Below are positions 1 to 10,400 of a stretch of DNA of 64,000 nt, in pieces. Source of the DNA: Chrysaora quinquecirrha. Taxonomy: Eukaryota > Cnidaria > Scyphozoa > Semaeostomeae > Pelagiidae. The stretch is from positions 124,001 to 188,000 of the forward strand of contig JACTAT010000187.1 of NCBI GenBank assembly GCA_014526335.1, written 5' to 3'. The position numbers were made by a program, and so were the translations under genes. How positions within the stretch are numbered: position 1 is the stretch's first letter; each line of letters opens with the position of its first letter. The notes below the pieces were generated by a model. It searched no databases and had not been told where the DNA came from. It saw only the letters and a program-made list of their open reading frames with translations.

Positions 1-159
1 GTAAAAATAAGTGGAATATGAGAATAATATGACTTTCTTGACCTTATTATTGCTTGATATTGTACTACGAACATTTTTGACGCGATTTCACCACTTTTGT
101 GACCGAATTAAAGTTAAACTTTCGACTTTTCTTCAATTTGCCATCCACTTTAATGGGGT

Positions 160-325
160 TTTTGTTAAAATTATACCCATTTTTAGAGAATTTCAGGGCC
201 AAAAACCCACCTATATGGGACCAGTACCCAAATTATACTATGTACCCTCCCCGGGAGTCACTTATTTTGTATACAAAAATAAGAACCATTTTAGCCTGAT
301 ATCCAAAGAGGGTATCAATTAAGGG
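160..325. repeat. Fragment of a dispersed MITE family
   Basis: The stretch shares its core (a short run reading roughly AGAGAATTTCAGGGCCAAA, and CAGTACCCAAA followed by GTACC) with 24470-24560 in reverse orientation and with the end of the element at 32647-33023. It has no coding potential of its own. The family is an inference from these shared words inside the window. Confidence 0.4.
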
Positions 326-529
326 GACTTAGAACTCTCAATGGGGTTTTAAATGCAACTTGTGCTTTTGTTAGCCTCTTTAATGGACTCCAAAACATTG
401 CATTCAAAACATGGACCTGCTAAGCTGCTTAACCTTGTGTTGTGATTTAATATTCCTTGCAATCGCTTTAGACTCTCTTTTAAGAACCTTCACCTCTGAT
501 TATGGCATACACCTCATTGCATAAGAACC

Positions 530-946
530 CAATCTCGTCCCCAGGGTGTATGGGCCTCTACATGAAACTCCGCTGTCCATATTCGACCCTGGTATCGGCC
601 TTGTCTATTCGCAATTTGATTGGCAATTCGAACAATAGAAATTTTAAGTGACGTCATAGTTTCTTCAAAATTTCACACCAAAATAGGCCGAAGACTAGGT
701 GAAAAACATGTATAAAAACCAAAAAATTATGCTACATACGATATTGTATCAGTATCGTGCCTTTCAGTTATCAATTTGCATTTCCTCTCTGAGTACATCT
801 GCTTTCGGAATCTAGCTACATCTTGTTTTTATGCCTAGGCCAAAATTGCCAGTATTTTGGCAGATTTTGTGCCCGGTACCAGGGCCAAAATCGATTTGAC
901 GGTTGAGATTCGAGGAAATTCGATTTTGGGCCTGGGGGCGAGGTTG
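530..946 (+). mobile_element. MULE-like MITE, copy 1 (about 417 bp, 9-bp TSD)
   Basis: The ends are inverted (CAATCTCGTCCCCAGG at the left, CCTGGGGGCGAGGTTG at the right). A perfect 9-bp direct repeat ATAAGAACC flanks it at 521-529 and 947-955. Nine-base target duplications are typical of Mutator-like transposons. There is no ORF, so it is non-autonomous. Other copies lie at 17695-18106 and 54711-55126 (inverted). It ends about 60 bp before the fucose kinase exon. Confidence 0.75.
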
Positions 947-1009
947 ATAAGAACCTAATCAGGTTGTATTCAAATCGCTTTTTAAAAGTTGATCTCTTTT
1001 CTAATTTAG

Positions 1010-1110
1010 GCCAATGCTTAGCTGGTGCTGGAGGTGGCGGCTTCATGTATGTCATCACGAAAAGAGAAAATGCTGTTCAAGAAGTTAGAGAGAAATTAGC
1101 CAGAATCGAG
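1010..1110 (+). CDS. FCSK: L-fucose kinase (FCSK) exon, partial gene
   Basis: The exon encodes a fragment with the core LAGAGGGGFMYVITK followed by a charged helix ending in KLARIE. The Gly-rich GAGGGGF segment is the C-terminal GHMP-kinase motif (motif 3) in the form found in L-fucose kinase, which phosphorylates free L-fucose in the cytosolic GDP-fucose salvage pathway. The acceptor is TCTAATTTAG and the donor is GAG|GTAAGT. The exon is 101 nt: two bases finishing a split codon, then 33 codons, so it ends in phase 0. Upstream exons must lie left of the window. The short last exon expected after it was not found before 7200. Other GHMP kinases are possible, but the motif form and near C-terminal position favour FCSK. 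Confidence 0.62.
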
Positions 1111-1129
1111 GTAAGTGAATGCCAAGATA

Positions 1130-1320
1130 ATCATTTATTCAACCTTGTCCGTTGGGTGAATAGGAATCAACGTGTATTTGTCTTGTCATTTCGTCATTTC
1201 GTCAATCAACGTGTATTTGTCTTGTCATTTCGTCATTTGATTGGCTGCTGAAACAATGCGTATAATTATTTAAATGACGTCACAATTTCATCAAAATGAC
1301 AACCCGAAAAGGCCGAGAAC
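1130..1320 (+). repeat. Truncated MULE-MITE relative with an internal duplication
   Basis: The stretch repeats words of the 530-946 element (GGGTGAATAGG, TTTGATTGGCTG, GACGTCACAATTTC, AGGCCGA) but lacks both ends. A segment of about 35 bp containing CAACGTGTATTTGTCTTG occurs twice in tandem near 1168-1238. Confidence 0.4.
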
Positions 1321-1355
1321 TATTTGACTAGATTATATAAAACTGCATTACATAA

Positions 1356-1503
1356 GTCCCACCCTTCGTAAACAGCAACGGCAGTCTTTAGCAACAGCAA
1401 CAACTATTTATTTAATAAAATTGAATTGGATGGCCTAATGCTCAGAGTATTTTTGAGCGACCTGTCGAAATAAATTTGGCCTAAGGAGCGAAAACTGCGA
1501 CTT
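1356..1503 (+). repeat. Dispersed repeat, also at 11900-12055
   Basis: About 145 bp (CAACGGCAGTCTTTAGCAAC, later GAATGG.CTAATG and GAGCGACCT.TCGAAATAAA) recurs almost unchanged in CCDC18 intron 4. No ends or ORF were recognised. Confidence 0.5.
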
Positions 1504-1804
1504 TTATGTTTGAAGAATTCTTCTTCAAACATTATGCAGGGGTTTTCGGCCAACCGGAAGAAATAGACCTAGATACATACCTAGATACATACCTAGATAC
1601 CTAGGAATCAGGAATGTTGTAACAATAAGATCGGAATTTCTATTCTCTGTGCACACAATTTAAACAATCATGGAGTTAATTAATTATTTTAATTGCAATT
1701 CAAATGCATACAATCAAAACAATCGAAGCGGTTGTTCCGAGTCTTCGAAATTTGGCATGAGTTTGAACAACAACCTCATTAGGAAGCATTAAGAGGCCAT
1801 TAGC

Positions 1805-2110
1805 CAGCATGCGCTAAAATCTGGAACAAACAGAAAAGCTGGGAACTCGTGGAATGAGTGAGAATAAACGGAACTGAATGGAACCATTGTGACATGCTGA
1901 AACAAAGTGGGAATAACTTGGAATCGGAGGGAACAAATGGGACGAAGTAGAAATCTGTTGGAATAAATGAGAACGAGAGGTGACAAGATGGAACAAACAG
2001 GGAATAACTGAAGAAGATGAAAAAACAACTCAGAAAAAAGGAAATTACCGCAAACAAGCGACAGCAAATTGAAACTAAATAGGGATCAATGACGATTGCG
2101 GGGGAAAGCA
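1805..2110. repeat. Degenerate GGAACAAA-type short repeats
   Basis: Loose repeats of a word like GGGAATAAnTGGAAC run across about 300 bp. Long minus-strand frames here are by-products of purine bias and not genes. Confidence 0.4.
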
Positions 2111-2228
2111 GGAACAACGCCTGAAACAGCTAGAATCATAGGGTACAATTGTGGAGATTGTTCCACACAGCAAGCTGCAAGCCAATAGGCTTATCTCAGG
2201 CTGATCTGAGCTGATCTCATTCTTTAGC

Positions 2229-2757
2229 CGGGCGCAAACCGTGCCAACATGTTGGCCAACATCGCCACCAACAATTGTTGGCCAACATGTTGGCACGGTT
2301 TGCTATAGATGTTGGCCTAATAAACAACATGTTTTTGTCTGACGAAAAAAGGTTGGCCTACATTTTTAAACATGTTAAAAATTTTAGGCGAACATTTTCG
2401 TCGATTTGAACAAAATTGATGTGTTGGTACGGTTTGCTATGTCTCGCCAACATGTTGGCACAACATTTTAATTTCGGTCGTTATTTCGGAGACCCTTAAA
2501 TGAGTAATAGATTTAAGCTGGCGGTTTGAGTTGGAACACGAGTTTTTTCTTCGTCGTCAACCAAAAGAGCGAGCAATAAACAAATAGCTGCTTCCTTTTC
2601 GGTCATGTTTGCAAAAGATCATTTGTAGATGACGTCAGCAACCCAAAACATCTCAGATGTTGTGATGGTATGGCAAACCGTACCAACATGTTGGCCAACA
2701 ATGTTGGCCACATTTTGGCAACAAAGTTGGCACGTTTTTTAAGTTTTGCGCCCGCCT
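2229..2757. mobile_element. MITE with CAAACCGTGCCAACATGTTGG ends, copy 1
   Basis: The left end GCGCAAACCGTGCCAACATG is mirrored inside the element (CATGTTGGCACGGTTTGC) and at the right end (GGCACGTTTTTTAAGTTTTG then GCGCCCGC). A second copy at 15837-16497 has the same arms and the same central segment about sets of AAAAGAGCGAGCAATAAAC. There is no ORF. Confidence 0.6.
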
Positions 2758-2759
2758 TA

Positions 2760-3010
2760 ACAATTTGTTTGTCATACAAAATTTTATACCATTTGGACAC
2801 ATTGAAAAACAATGCTTTGCAAATACTTTTAGCTTCTGCCAAGCAAAACATGTTTTTGAACTTTTTCGAAAAATCGCGTTACGATTTCTGCTTATTTATG
2901 TTTATCAATGAATGTTTTGAGACGTGGTCAAACGTTCAAACATTGCTTGATAAGCAAATTTCACTTGTTTGATACCTACACAATGTTTGATCGTTTGGCC
3001 AGGGCCTTGC
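2760..3010. repeat. MITE of the TGTTTGATCGTTTGGCC family
   Basis: It contains CAATGTTTGATCGTTTGGCC near its right end and mirrored CATTG/CAAAC words at the left. Relatives lie at 18838-19230, 58918-59226 and 59577-59876, the last showing the clearest inverted ends. Confidence 0.4.
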
Positions 3011-3236
3011 AAACGCTAAAAAAATTGGAAAGAGAAGAAAAGGGGGCTGTCGTTCAAATCTCGGCACTTATTGCAGACAATATGCATTTAGCAGAGTACA
3101 GAGGTTCATTCGTATGAAAAACTTTTCTTCACAAGAATCATTAAGGATACTTGAAAATTCTTCAGGCAGTGAAGCCATGCTACGAAACTTGTATATAATA
3201 CTTGTACTGCATAAATTGTAGGCTGTGACAACAGTA

Positions 3237-3713
3237 ATAGACCTTTTTCAAAGAGGTTTGGGTCCGACGCGACATTTTCTGGAACATGGTAGATATCTTG
3301 TGTAAGGGAACCTTCTCCGCGTGCAACGATTACAGTAGCTTTGGGAGAGGCAGTGCAGCAGATTTTACTTCTAATTCATGGATAATGGAAGAATAAGAGA
3401 GAAAAGGAATCTGTTACAGTAAAATGTTAAAAATATCTGCAGAAACTCAGGAAACAACATGCAAGCAAGTCACAAAAAGGATAATACTTGATAAAATGCC
3501 TCCTAGAGCAAATATACTGGGACTTGGATCCTTTCTTTCACTTAAACTCCCATTAAACGTGAATTTGAACGAAAATTTGCTGCAACAATTCCTCCTAAAA
3601 TGACTGCAATTCTGGTCTTTGCACGTGGAGAGGATGCCCTCACTCAATATATCTACCATTTTCCAGAAAAAAAGTCGTGTTTGGTCCAGACTTCTTTGAA
3701 ATGGTCTATTATT
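3237..3713. mobile_element. MITE with AATAGACCTTTTTCAAAGAG ends, copy 1
   Basis: The terminal inverted repeats are about 45 bp (AATAGACCTTTTTCAAAGAG at the left, CTTTGAAATGGTCTATT at the right). The copy at 31013-31485 keeps the same ends and the same inner words (GGTAGATATCTT, GTGCAGCAG). There is no coding capacity. Confidence 0.6.
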
Positions 3714-4204
3714 GAAGAACCGATTTAAGAACCCATCTAGGTTGTTTTCCTGTTTAATCCCCTTTTTTACCTAAGAACCTAAACAGGCTGTATTCAAAAA
3801 CTTTGGTTCTTATGTGCGGATTTTACTGTAACTGCCGCACATATTCCCATTGGCTTATCTCCTGATAAAGCACTAAACAGGGTGCGCTTATTTACTGTTG
3901 GGCTTATCAACTGGGTGGGCTGTTTTCTTTTGGGCTTACAGTATCTTCTGGTGGGGGTAGTTTGTAGCATTGTAATTTGGCTTGTTATAAAATAACTGCT
4001 GAAACTCGCTTATTAATGTGGACTTAATGCTAAATATTGCTCAAATTGAATGACTCTTGCTAATAAAAATGGTTTGTTTTCTGAGTCTTCAGAAGGCCTA
4101 ATTTTTTACCCGAGCGTGATGTGCTGTCGCTTACCCCAACCCACGCTTGGAGTTAACCCTTAAAGTCAATCCTTGATTTACCCTTGATTGAAGATTTCGA
4201 AATT

Positions 4205-4342
4205 CCCCGACTTCGTTTAGAATATTGTAAAGAATCCTTTAAATACCAGGGAGCAACTACTTGGAACGAGATCCCTAAAACAATAAGAGATTCTGCCTCG
4301 CTAATTTCCTTCAAACGAAAACTAAAGGAATTCCTGAGGTAG
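4205..4342 (+). pseudogene. LINE reverse transcriptase, C-terminal fragment
   Basis: An open stretch reads as the tail of a non-LTR retrotransposon ORF2: a TTWNEIPKTIRDSASLISF segment followed by KRKLKEFLR and a stop. The W-N-x-(I/L)-P-x-x-I-R then SFKxxLK pattern is characteristic of the region after the reverse transcriptase thumb in CR1/jockey-like elements. Nothing upstream restores a full reverse transcriptase. It is a 5'-truncated relic. Confidence 0.6.
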
Positions 4343-4757
4343 TGACCCAAACACGACCCCTTGGAAGAGCAGCTACATTATTATTTTTCTTACATTCTAA
4401 ATTGTGAATTTATAGTCTAAGTTTGCAATCTTGTGAATTTATAGTCTAAGTTTTTCTTTTTGTAATGCTGAAAGGGTATTGTGTAAAAATTAGAATAAAT
4501 GAATGAAATGAAAATGAACCTATTAAACTGACCGAGACGGTTTGCACTACCCCTACTTACAGCTTACAACTCTTAAACCATAAGACTGAGTTGACCCTAC
4601 ACTACAATACCGTACAATACAGCATGAGATGAAGACGAGGTGGTAACTCGTATAAGGGAACAAAATATTTAGAAGTGTACGGATTTTTCATCGTTTTCAG
4701 GAAGGTAAAATTAGGCCGCATTGCATTGGTTAGCATCTTCATTACATTCTGTTTCAT

Positions 4758-5040
4758 CTTGAATATAAGCGGCCCTCGCTTATAAGCCGCCCTCGAATAT
4801 AAGCCGCCCTTGAATATAAGCCGCCCTCGAATATAAGCAGCCCTTGAATATAAGCCACCCTCGATTATAAGCCGCCCTCGAATGTAAGCCGCCCTTGAAT
4901 ATAAGCCGCCCTTGAATACAAGCCACCTTCAAATATATGCCGTCCTCGAATATAAGCCACCTTGGAATATAAGCAGCCCTCGAATATAAGCCGACCTCGA
5001 ATATCAGTCACCCTCGGTTGTAAGTCACCCTCGATTATAG
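4758..5040 (+). repeat. 17-bp minisatellite (GAATATAAGCCGCCCTC)n
   Basis: About sixteen tandem units of a 17-bp word, GAATATAAGCCGCCCTC with point variants, run across 280 bp. The minus-strand frame through it (repeats like RGRLIFEG) is a by-product. Confidence 0.85.
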
Positions 5041-5119
5041 CAAGAAAATACGGAAGCAAGAAAATACAAAATACAAAAGTAAGATACAAAAGAAGAGTTT
5101 GAGGCTGCACGCAGGCTAT

Positions 5120-5335
5120 ATGAACTTGAGATACTAATGAATACTGCATAAAACGAGGATGCTAATGAGCAGTGAAGATGCTGATAAATTAAGTATGAAA
5201 TGAAGATGCCAATGAATCAAGTATAAAATGAAGATCATCATGAATACAGTAAGTACAGTATGAAATGAAGATGCTAATGAATTTCACGAATTGCATGATG
5301 ATACATTAGAAACAAAAAGAGATCTTTTCAAATAG
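5120..5335 (+). repeat. Minisatellite with unit AATGAAGATGCTAATGAAT, left part
   Basis: Loose units of about 28 bp containing GAAATGAAGATGCTAATGAA. The same unit resumes at 5945-6065, beyond a LINE fragment, and occurs on the opposite strand at 27005-27710. Confidence 0.6.
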
Positions 5336-5424
5336 TATGCAGAGCAAAATCATTGTTCCACATCAGAATCTGTCCAACATGTCAAAAAATGTTTCTGCAG
5401 TTTCTCGAAATCTCAAAATTTTGT

Positions 5425-5835
5425 ACCCCTTTTGTACCCTAGGAGCTGTTAGACACATAATTGAAAATCTAAATCATAAAAATGCATCTGGTCACGATAT
5501 GATAAACGCAAAATTTCTAATAAAAGTCTCAGTCGATATAATCATCAAACCACTTGTACATACGCTAAAGACCTTTCTTCAAGGGACCTTTCCTAGATCG
5601 CTAAAAAAGGCAATAGTCACATCAGAATATAAGAAAAAAGACCCTTTTGGTAATTACAAATTCCGAAGGTTATAACAACTAATTATGGCATTAAATCTTT
5701 AAGATTTCAAGGGCCCAAAATCTGGAACTCTCTTCCAGCTGAAATCAAGTCAGCCAGAAATAACAAAGAGTTCAAAAAACTGATAAAAACATGGTTCTTA
5801 AATAAAAAATGCACATGTTCGTTTTGCAATAAATG
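5425..5835 (+). pseudogene. LINE ORF2 fragment with the reverse transcriptase core deleted
   Basis: The first block encodes a segment with NHKNASGHDMINAKFLIK followed by TFLQGTFPRSLKKAIV and YKKKDPFGNY, the N-terminal fingers pattern of non-LTR reverse transcriptases (usually GxDGI...K then FPxxLKxAxVxPxYKKGDP.NYRP). After a stop the frame resumes with LRFQGPKIWNSLPAEIKSA and a Lys-rich tail ending in TGA, the ORF2 C-terminus. The catalytic palm (YxDD region) is missing between them, so this is an internally deleted dead copy. It sits inside a minisatellite. Its clade (jockey/CR1/RTE-like) cannot be fixed from these pieces. Confidence 0.7.
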
Positions 5836-5944
5836 ATTCTTTGATGCAATCTATGAATTTGCTTCATGTGAGTGTGAATTAGTGTTTATCACTTTTGTAT
5901 TAAACTAACGTTAAAAATTGTACAATTACAATTACAATTACCAT

Positions 5945-6065
5945 TCAACAAAGCCTATTCGTAGAATGAAATGGAATTCCTTATATGAGATCAAGATAAC
6001 AATTAATATGGAATGAAATGAAGATGTTAATCAATGCTATATGAAATGAAGATGTTGAATATTAT
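5945..6065 (+). repeat. Minisatellite, right part of the LINE-split array
   Basis: The stretch returns to the GAAATGAAGATGTTAAT unit seen at 5120-5335. The LINE fragment lies between the two halves. Confidence 0.5.
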
Positions 6066-6241
6066 ATACAAAAAGGAAGGGGATACATCATCTGTGTCTG
6101 TGCGGTAATAAATATGATGACGTGTTTTGGTAAACTACAATCTAAGAATCTTTTTTACGTATTGTGCCAACTTCAGTTTCTATTTTTCGATATATTCTGG
6201 CTCGGTGAATTTCAGAAGCTCCTGATGTGGGTTAAAGCTAT

Positions 6242-6861
6242 GCCTAAACTAGGAGACTTGTCGCGCGCGACACTGTTTCAGCATGTCTCCCAGGGTGGCT
6301 AAACATGCAAGTGCCAAGCGAGTAACATGTCACCCAAGTCATTTACCTGTCGCGAAGACACGATAAGTTTGTTGTCTCCCAGAAAAATTTGCGTGTCTCT
6401 TGCTACAAATTTGTGTACTACAAAGTTTCCGAGTAAACTGGGAGACACCAAGGAGCAGGGACGCCGGAGAGGGGGGCGCGGGGGGAGGCTGGTACCCCTC
6501 CTGCCTTTTCTTAAGGGGAGCAAGGGGGCAATAGTGCCCTTTCAATGTAAAACGGAATTGACTTTGATAACGTTAAATACGATGTTTCACCATTATTATG
6601 CCATTCGAAATGCGTGCATGTGGAGACATAGCCAAAAATTATCGTATAAAAACATGATTAGTTCTCGTTGAAAAAGTTTTTTGCATTTTAAGCCAATCTA
6701 AAGGGCGTGGACACAAAAAATCCTTGGGGCGTACCACCAAACCTCCTATTTTTTATCTCAAATGCCCTTACATTTCTGGTCGCCCCCTTGCCCTACCATC
6801 GCTCCGGCGTCCCTGCCAAAGAGACATCTCTGTCGTGCGCGTGTCTCCTAGTTTAGCCAGG
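6242..6861. mobile_element. MITE with CTAAACTAGGAGAC ends, split by a second element
   Basis: The left end reads GCCTAAACTAGGAGACTTGT and the right end is its inverse (GTGTCTCCTAGTTTAGCC). A relative lies at 63070-63345. The middle is interrupted by a separate element at 6457-6818. Confidence 0.6.
6457..6818. mobile_element. Nested element with GCAGGGACGCCGGAG ends
   Basis: The ends GCAGGGACGCCGGAG and CTCCGGCGTCCCTGC form a perfect 15-bp inverted repeat, and it lies wholly inside the 6242-6861 MITE. Local G+C is much higher than in its surroundings. There is no ORF. Confidence 0.65.
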
Positions 6862-7241
6862 CCTTTACCCTGAGTAGAAGTGGGTAAGGGCCAAAAATCA
6901 TAAAATCGACAAAGAGTGAAGGATCATCAGGATCAAGGGTCAACAGTGGACAGAAAGAATTTACAAAATTCACATTGTGTTTGAAATAACCCGCTAACTC
7001 TCACGTGACTGAGATAAACCAATGAGGAGCTTTGTTTGTCTTCAGTAGTTCGTTCAGCAAAAGGGAAACATTTGGGCCTAAGCTTGGACAGTAGACGCAC
7101 TGGAACCGCCATCTGAACATTCAGATATTTTAACGTAAATAAACAAAGACTTTGCTCGATTGGCTGAAGAATAAATAACAATTATTTTGTTGTCTTGAAT
7201 GTTGTGATTTAAAAGCTGAAGCACTGACTGGAATTCTTGAA

Positions 7242-7402
7242 ATGAGTCGCTGTTCAACGCCGAGTGTGAGCAGCACGGTTGAAAGTGCAGATGACGACCC
7301 TTTGATGAGAGATTGTTTTGAGTTGAGAAGAAGGCTTATCCTCACTGAAAAATCCTTGAAAAATTTGAATCCACAGCCTCAAGCCAAAGATACAGAAGAT
7401 GC
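7242..7402 (+). CDS. CCDC18: CCDC18 exon 1 (start codon)
   Basis: It opens with ATG at 7242 in the context TTGAAATGAGT and encodes a Ser/Thr-rich start, then a helix containing FELRRRLILTEKSLKNL. The donor is GATGC|GTAAGT. It ends two bases into a codon. The next in-frame codon in the intron is a stop. No TATA box is visible upstream. Confidence 0.75.
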
Positions 7403-10400
7403 GTAAGTATAGAAATTGCACGTCCATCGTTAACTGTATCTAAAATTACTTTATGTTATGAATTTTCAAAGCTGTTTTTCGCACAAAGAAAGCCTGACCT
7501 GACTGATAAAAGGCCAGGTGGTCACTGAAAGCTGAAAAACACAAAAGCAATTTTATTTACATAAGAGATATCGTTAATTTTCACAGATATCATTATCTTG
7601 TCGCTGATAATTCTGAGATAAATAAGGATTCTTGATTGCAAATCTGAAATGTATCTAGGAATTTGGAATTGCTTCCTTTTGTGAAACTTATGAAAATTCA
7701 TAGAAAGATAAAAATTCATATGAAAAAAGAAAGTTTGTTTTAAAGCACTAGAGGAAATGATAAAAGTTATGAATGATAAACATTCAGAAAAGGCAAGAAT
7801 ATTCTCCCTTGGGCCTTGTTTAATGTGTAAATAAACAGCCACACCAATGGCAGGCTTCATTGCCCCCCCCCCCATCTGAAGCATTTGTACCCCCATAGTG
7901 GTTTTACCCAAGTAGATTGTGGTGTCAAAAGCTTGGGGAGATGTGGGTTCAAACCCCAGGCCAGAGTAACATCACATCCAGGATTTAGGTGTTGTTAGCT
8001 CATCTACTTTTGGGCCTCTCTAGGGTTTCATGGGCCTTAAATTGCCATTTCACCCCACCCCTAGCACTTGCCTTCGACAACTGCCTCTCTGTTGCCTTTG
8101 TTGCTACCACTGGAGGGGTTTTAGTTTCATTGAAAAGCTTTATTTTCTTCTGTTGTTTTAAAACAATATGTTATTGGTCTTTTAAAAGATTGTATGTAGA
8201 ATGAAACTATTTCCTTTCAGAATATCAGAGAACTCAAGAAGTATAAAAGACCATACCAGTCCTATACCATTGTTGACATTAGATGATTTGACTCCTGTTT
8301 CATCTGCAAATGATAATCTTAAAGTACACAATGAGCTGTTCTCATCAGGGCATTCATTTTCATTCCCAGAAATCACTAGACAGAATGAATCAAATAGTGC
8401 TCGATCAGAGGTAGGAGTGATTTGATGTGATTTATGACTGATTATCTGTTATTCATGATCAATAAGTGATGATTCATGATTGATAAGCTTTGATTCATGA
8501 TTGATAAGCTGTGATTAGTGATTGATTAATGTGATTCTTGATTGATTATCTGACATTCATGACTGGTGATCTTTGATTAATGAATGATAAGCTGTGATTT
8601 GTGATTGATTATCTATGATTCATTATTGATTAGTTGTGATTCAGGATTTATTATCTGTGATTCATGATTGATAAGCTTTGATTCATGATTGATAAGCTTT
8701 GATTCGTGATTTATAAGCTGTAGTTTTATGGTTGATTATCTGTGATTCTTGATTGATAAGCTGTGATTCATGATTTATTATCTGTGATTTGCTTTTGGGT
8801 TCTTCAAAATTGCGATAAACAGTGGAAACATTTTCCCCTGATTTTCAGCATACATAAAATCTTTTTCTTGTCTGACACTCTTCAGATTATGAACGTCAGA
8901 AACAGACCAAAACAGTGAACTAAGGCAGATATTATAACCAGATGACTTTTCCTTACCTCACTTGGATTCTTCAATTAATTCAATTGATCTTTCTGCTGTA
9001 TCCTGCTAGCTGATTGGTGTTTAAAACACAATGCCAATTCAGCTTGTCTTTCTGATAAGTGCGTTCCGAGCCGTATCTGGGTATAAATTCCGCCTTAGTT
9101 CATTGTTTCGGTCTGTTTCTGACGTTCATATTTTGAGGACTGTCAGACCAAAAATGTTTTAAGTATGCTCAAAAATGTTTCGACTGTTTATCTATGATTG
9201 ATTGTTTGCAATTGATGATTGATAATCATTAAATAGTGATTGATTAGCTGTGATAAACTATTGATTATCCGAGATTCTTGACTGATTATTCGTGATTTAT
9301 GATTGATGGGCCATAATAAATGATTGTTAAGCCATGATTCATGATTGATCATCTGTAACCCTTGATTGATAGGCTGTGATTGATGATTGATTAACTGCAA
9401 TTCATGATTGATTAACTGTGATTCATGATTGGTTAACTGTGATTGATGATTGGTTAACTGTGATTGATGATTGATTAACTGCAATTCATGATTGATTAAC
9501 TGCAATTCGTGATTGGTTAACTGTAATTCATGATTGATTAACTGCAATTTGTGATTGATTAACTGTGGTTCATGATTTATTAACTGTGATTGTTGATTGA
9601 TTAAATGTGATTGATGATTGATTAACTGTGATTCATGATTGATTATTGTGTTTCAAGATTGATTAACTGTGATTCATGATTGCTTATCCGTGATTCGTGA
9701 TTGTTTAAAAGTGATTCATGATAAATTGGTTGTGATTCACAAATGTATTCTTTTGCTTTGATTGATGACAGATTTGCATCTTTCTTTATAGGAGAACCGA
9801 TCAGGATCACGGAATTTCTCCAATGGATTAGATTTATCAAATAATGACACTTCGTCATTGAGAAAGAAACTTCTGAATGTTCGTGATGAAAATTCACGTT
9901 TATTTGCGCAGAATAATGTCCTCGTCACACAACTTGAAGATACAGCTTATCAGCTTAGTGATGCTCAAGCAAAGGTTTGCTTTTTCTCATTTACAATCGA
10001 GTAATCGTATTGTTTATAAGAAACTAAAAAACTGGCCCAGTACTGAAAGTTTCTTAAAATTTTCTGATTTTGAGTCCTGAAAGTTCATTTTTTTGTAAGA
10101 AACCTACTATAAGAAACTATATATGCCTTTTTCTAAAAAATCAAGAAACTCTTCTATATGGACTAAGGAGTAAAATAAAAAACTTTAAAATTCAACTTTC
10201 TATTTTTGAAGTGCATTTTGTAATGTTTACGTAACAATAATCCCTAAAAACTATCATACTTAAGTTCGATACCGGAAAATGTCTCCATATTTTGACTGCT
10301 AAGAACATGATGCTTCATATTAAACCATTATTTCATGAAGCTTCCGAAATTTTATTTTTAAGTTAAGAAACCCTGCAAGAAACTTTTACTATACCATTTT

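Noticed and set aside
5337..5675. A host gene of 112 codons
   Set aside because: The fingers-type reverse transcriptase motif and following LINE tail show a truncated retroelement.
9188..9547. 119-codon minus-strand frame with repeated INHE/LINH words
   Set aside because: Translation of the 23-bp minisatellite; units vary at codon positions without constraint.
8425..9745. CRISPR-like regularly spaced repeats
   Set aside because: Units are contiguous and diverged with no unique spacers; it is a eukaryotic minisatellite.
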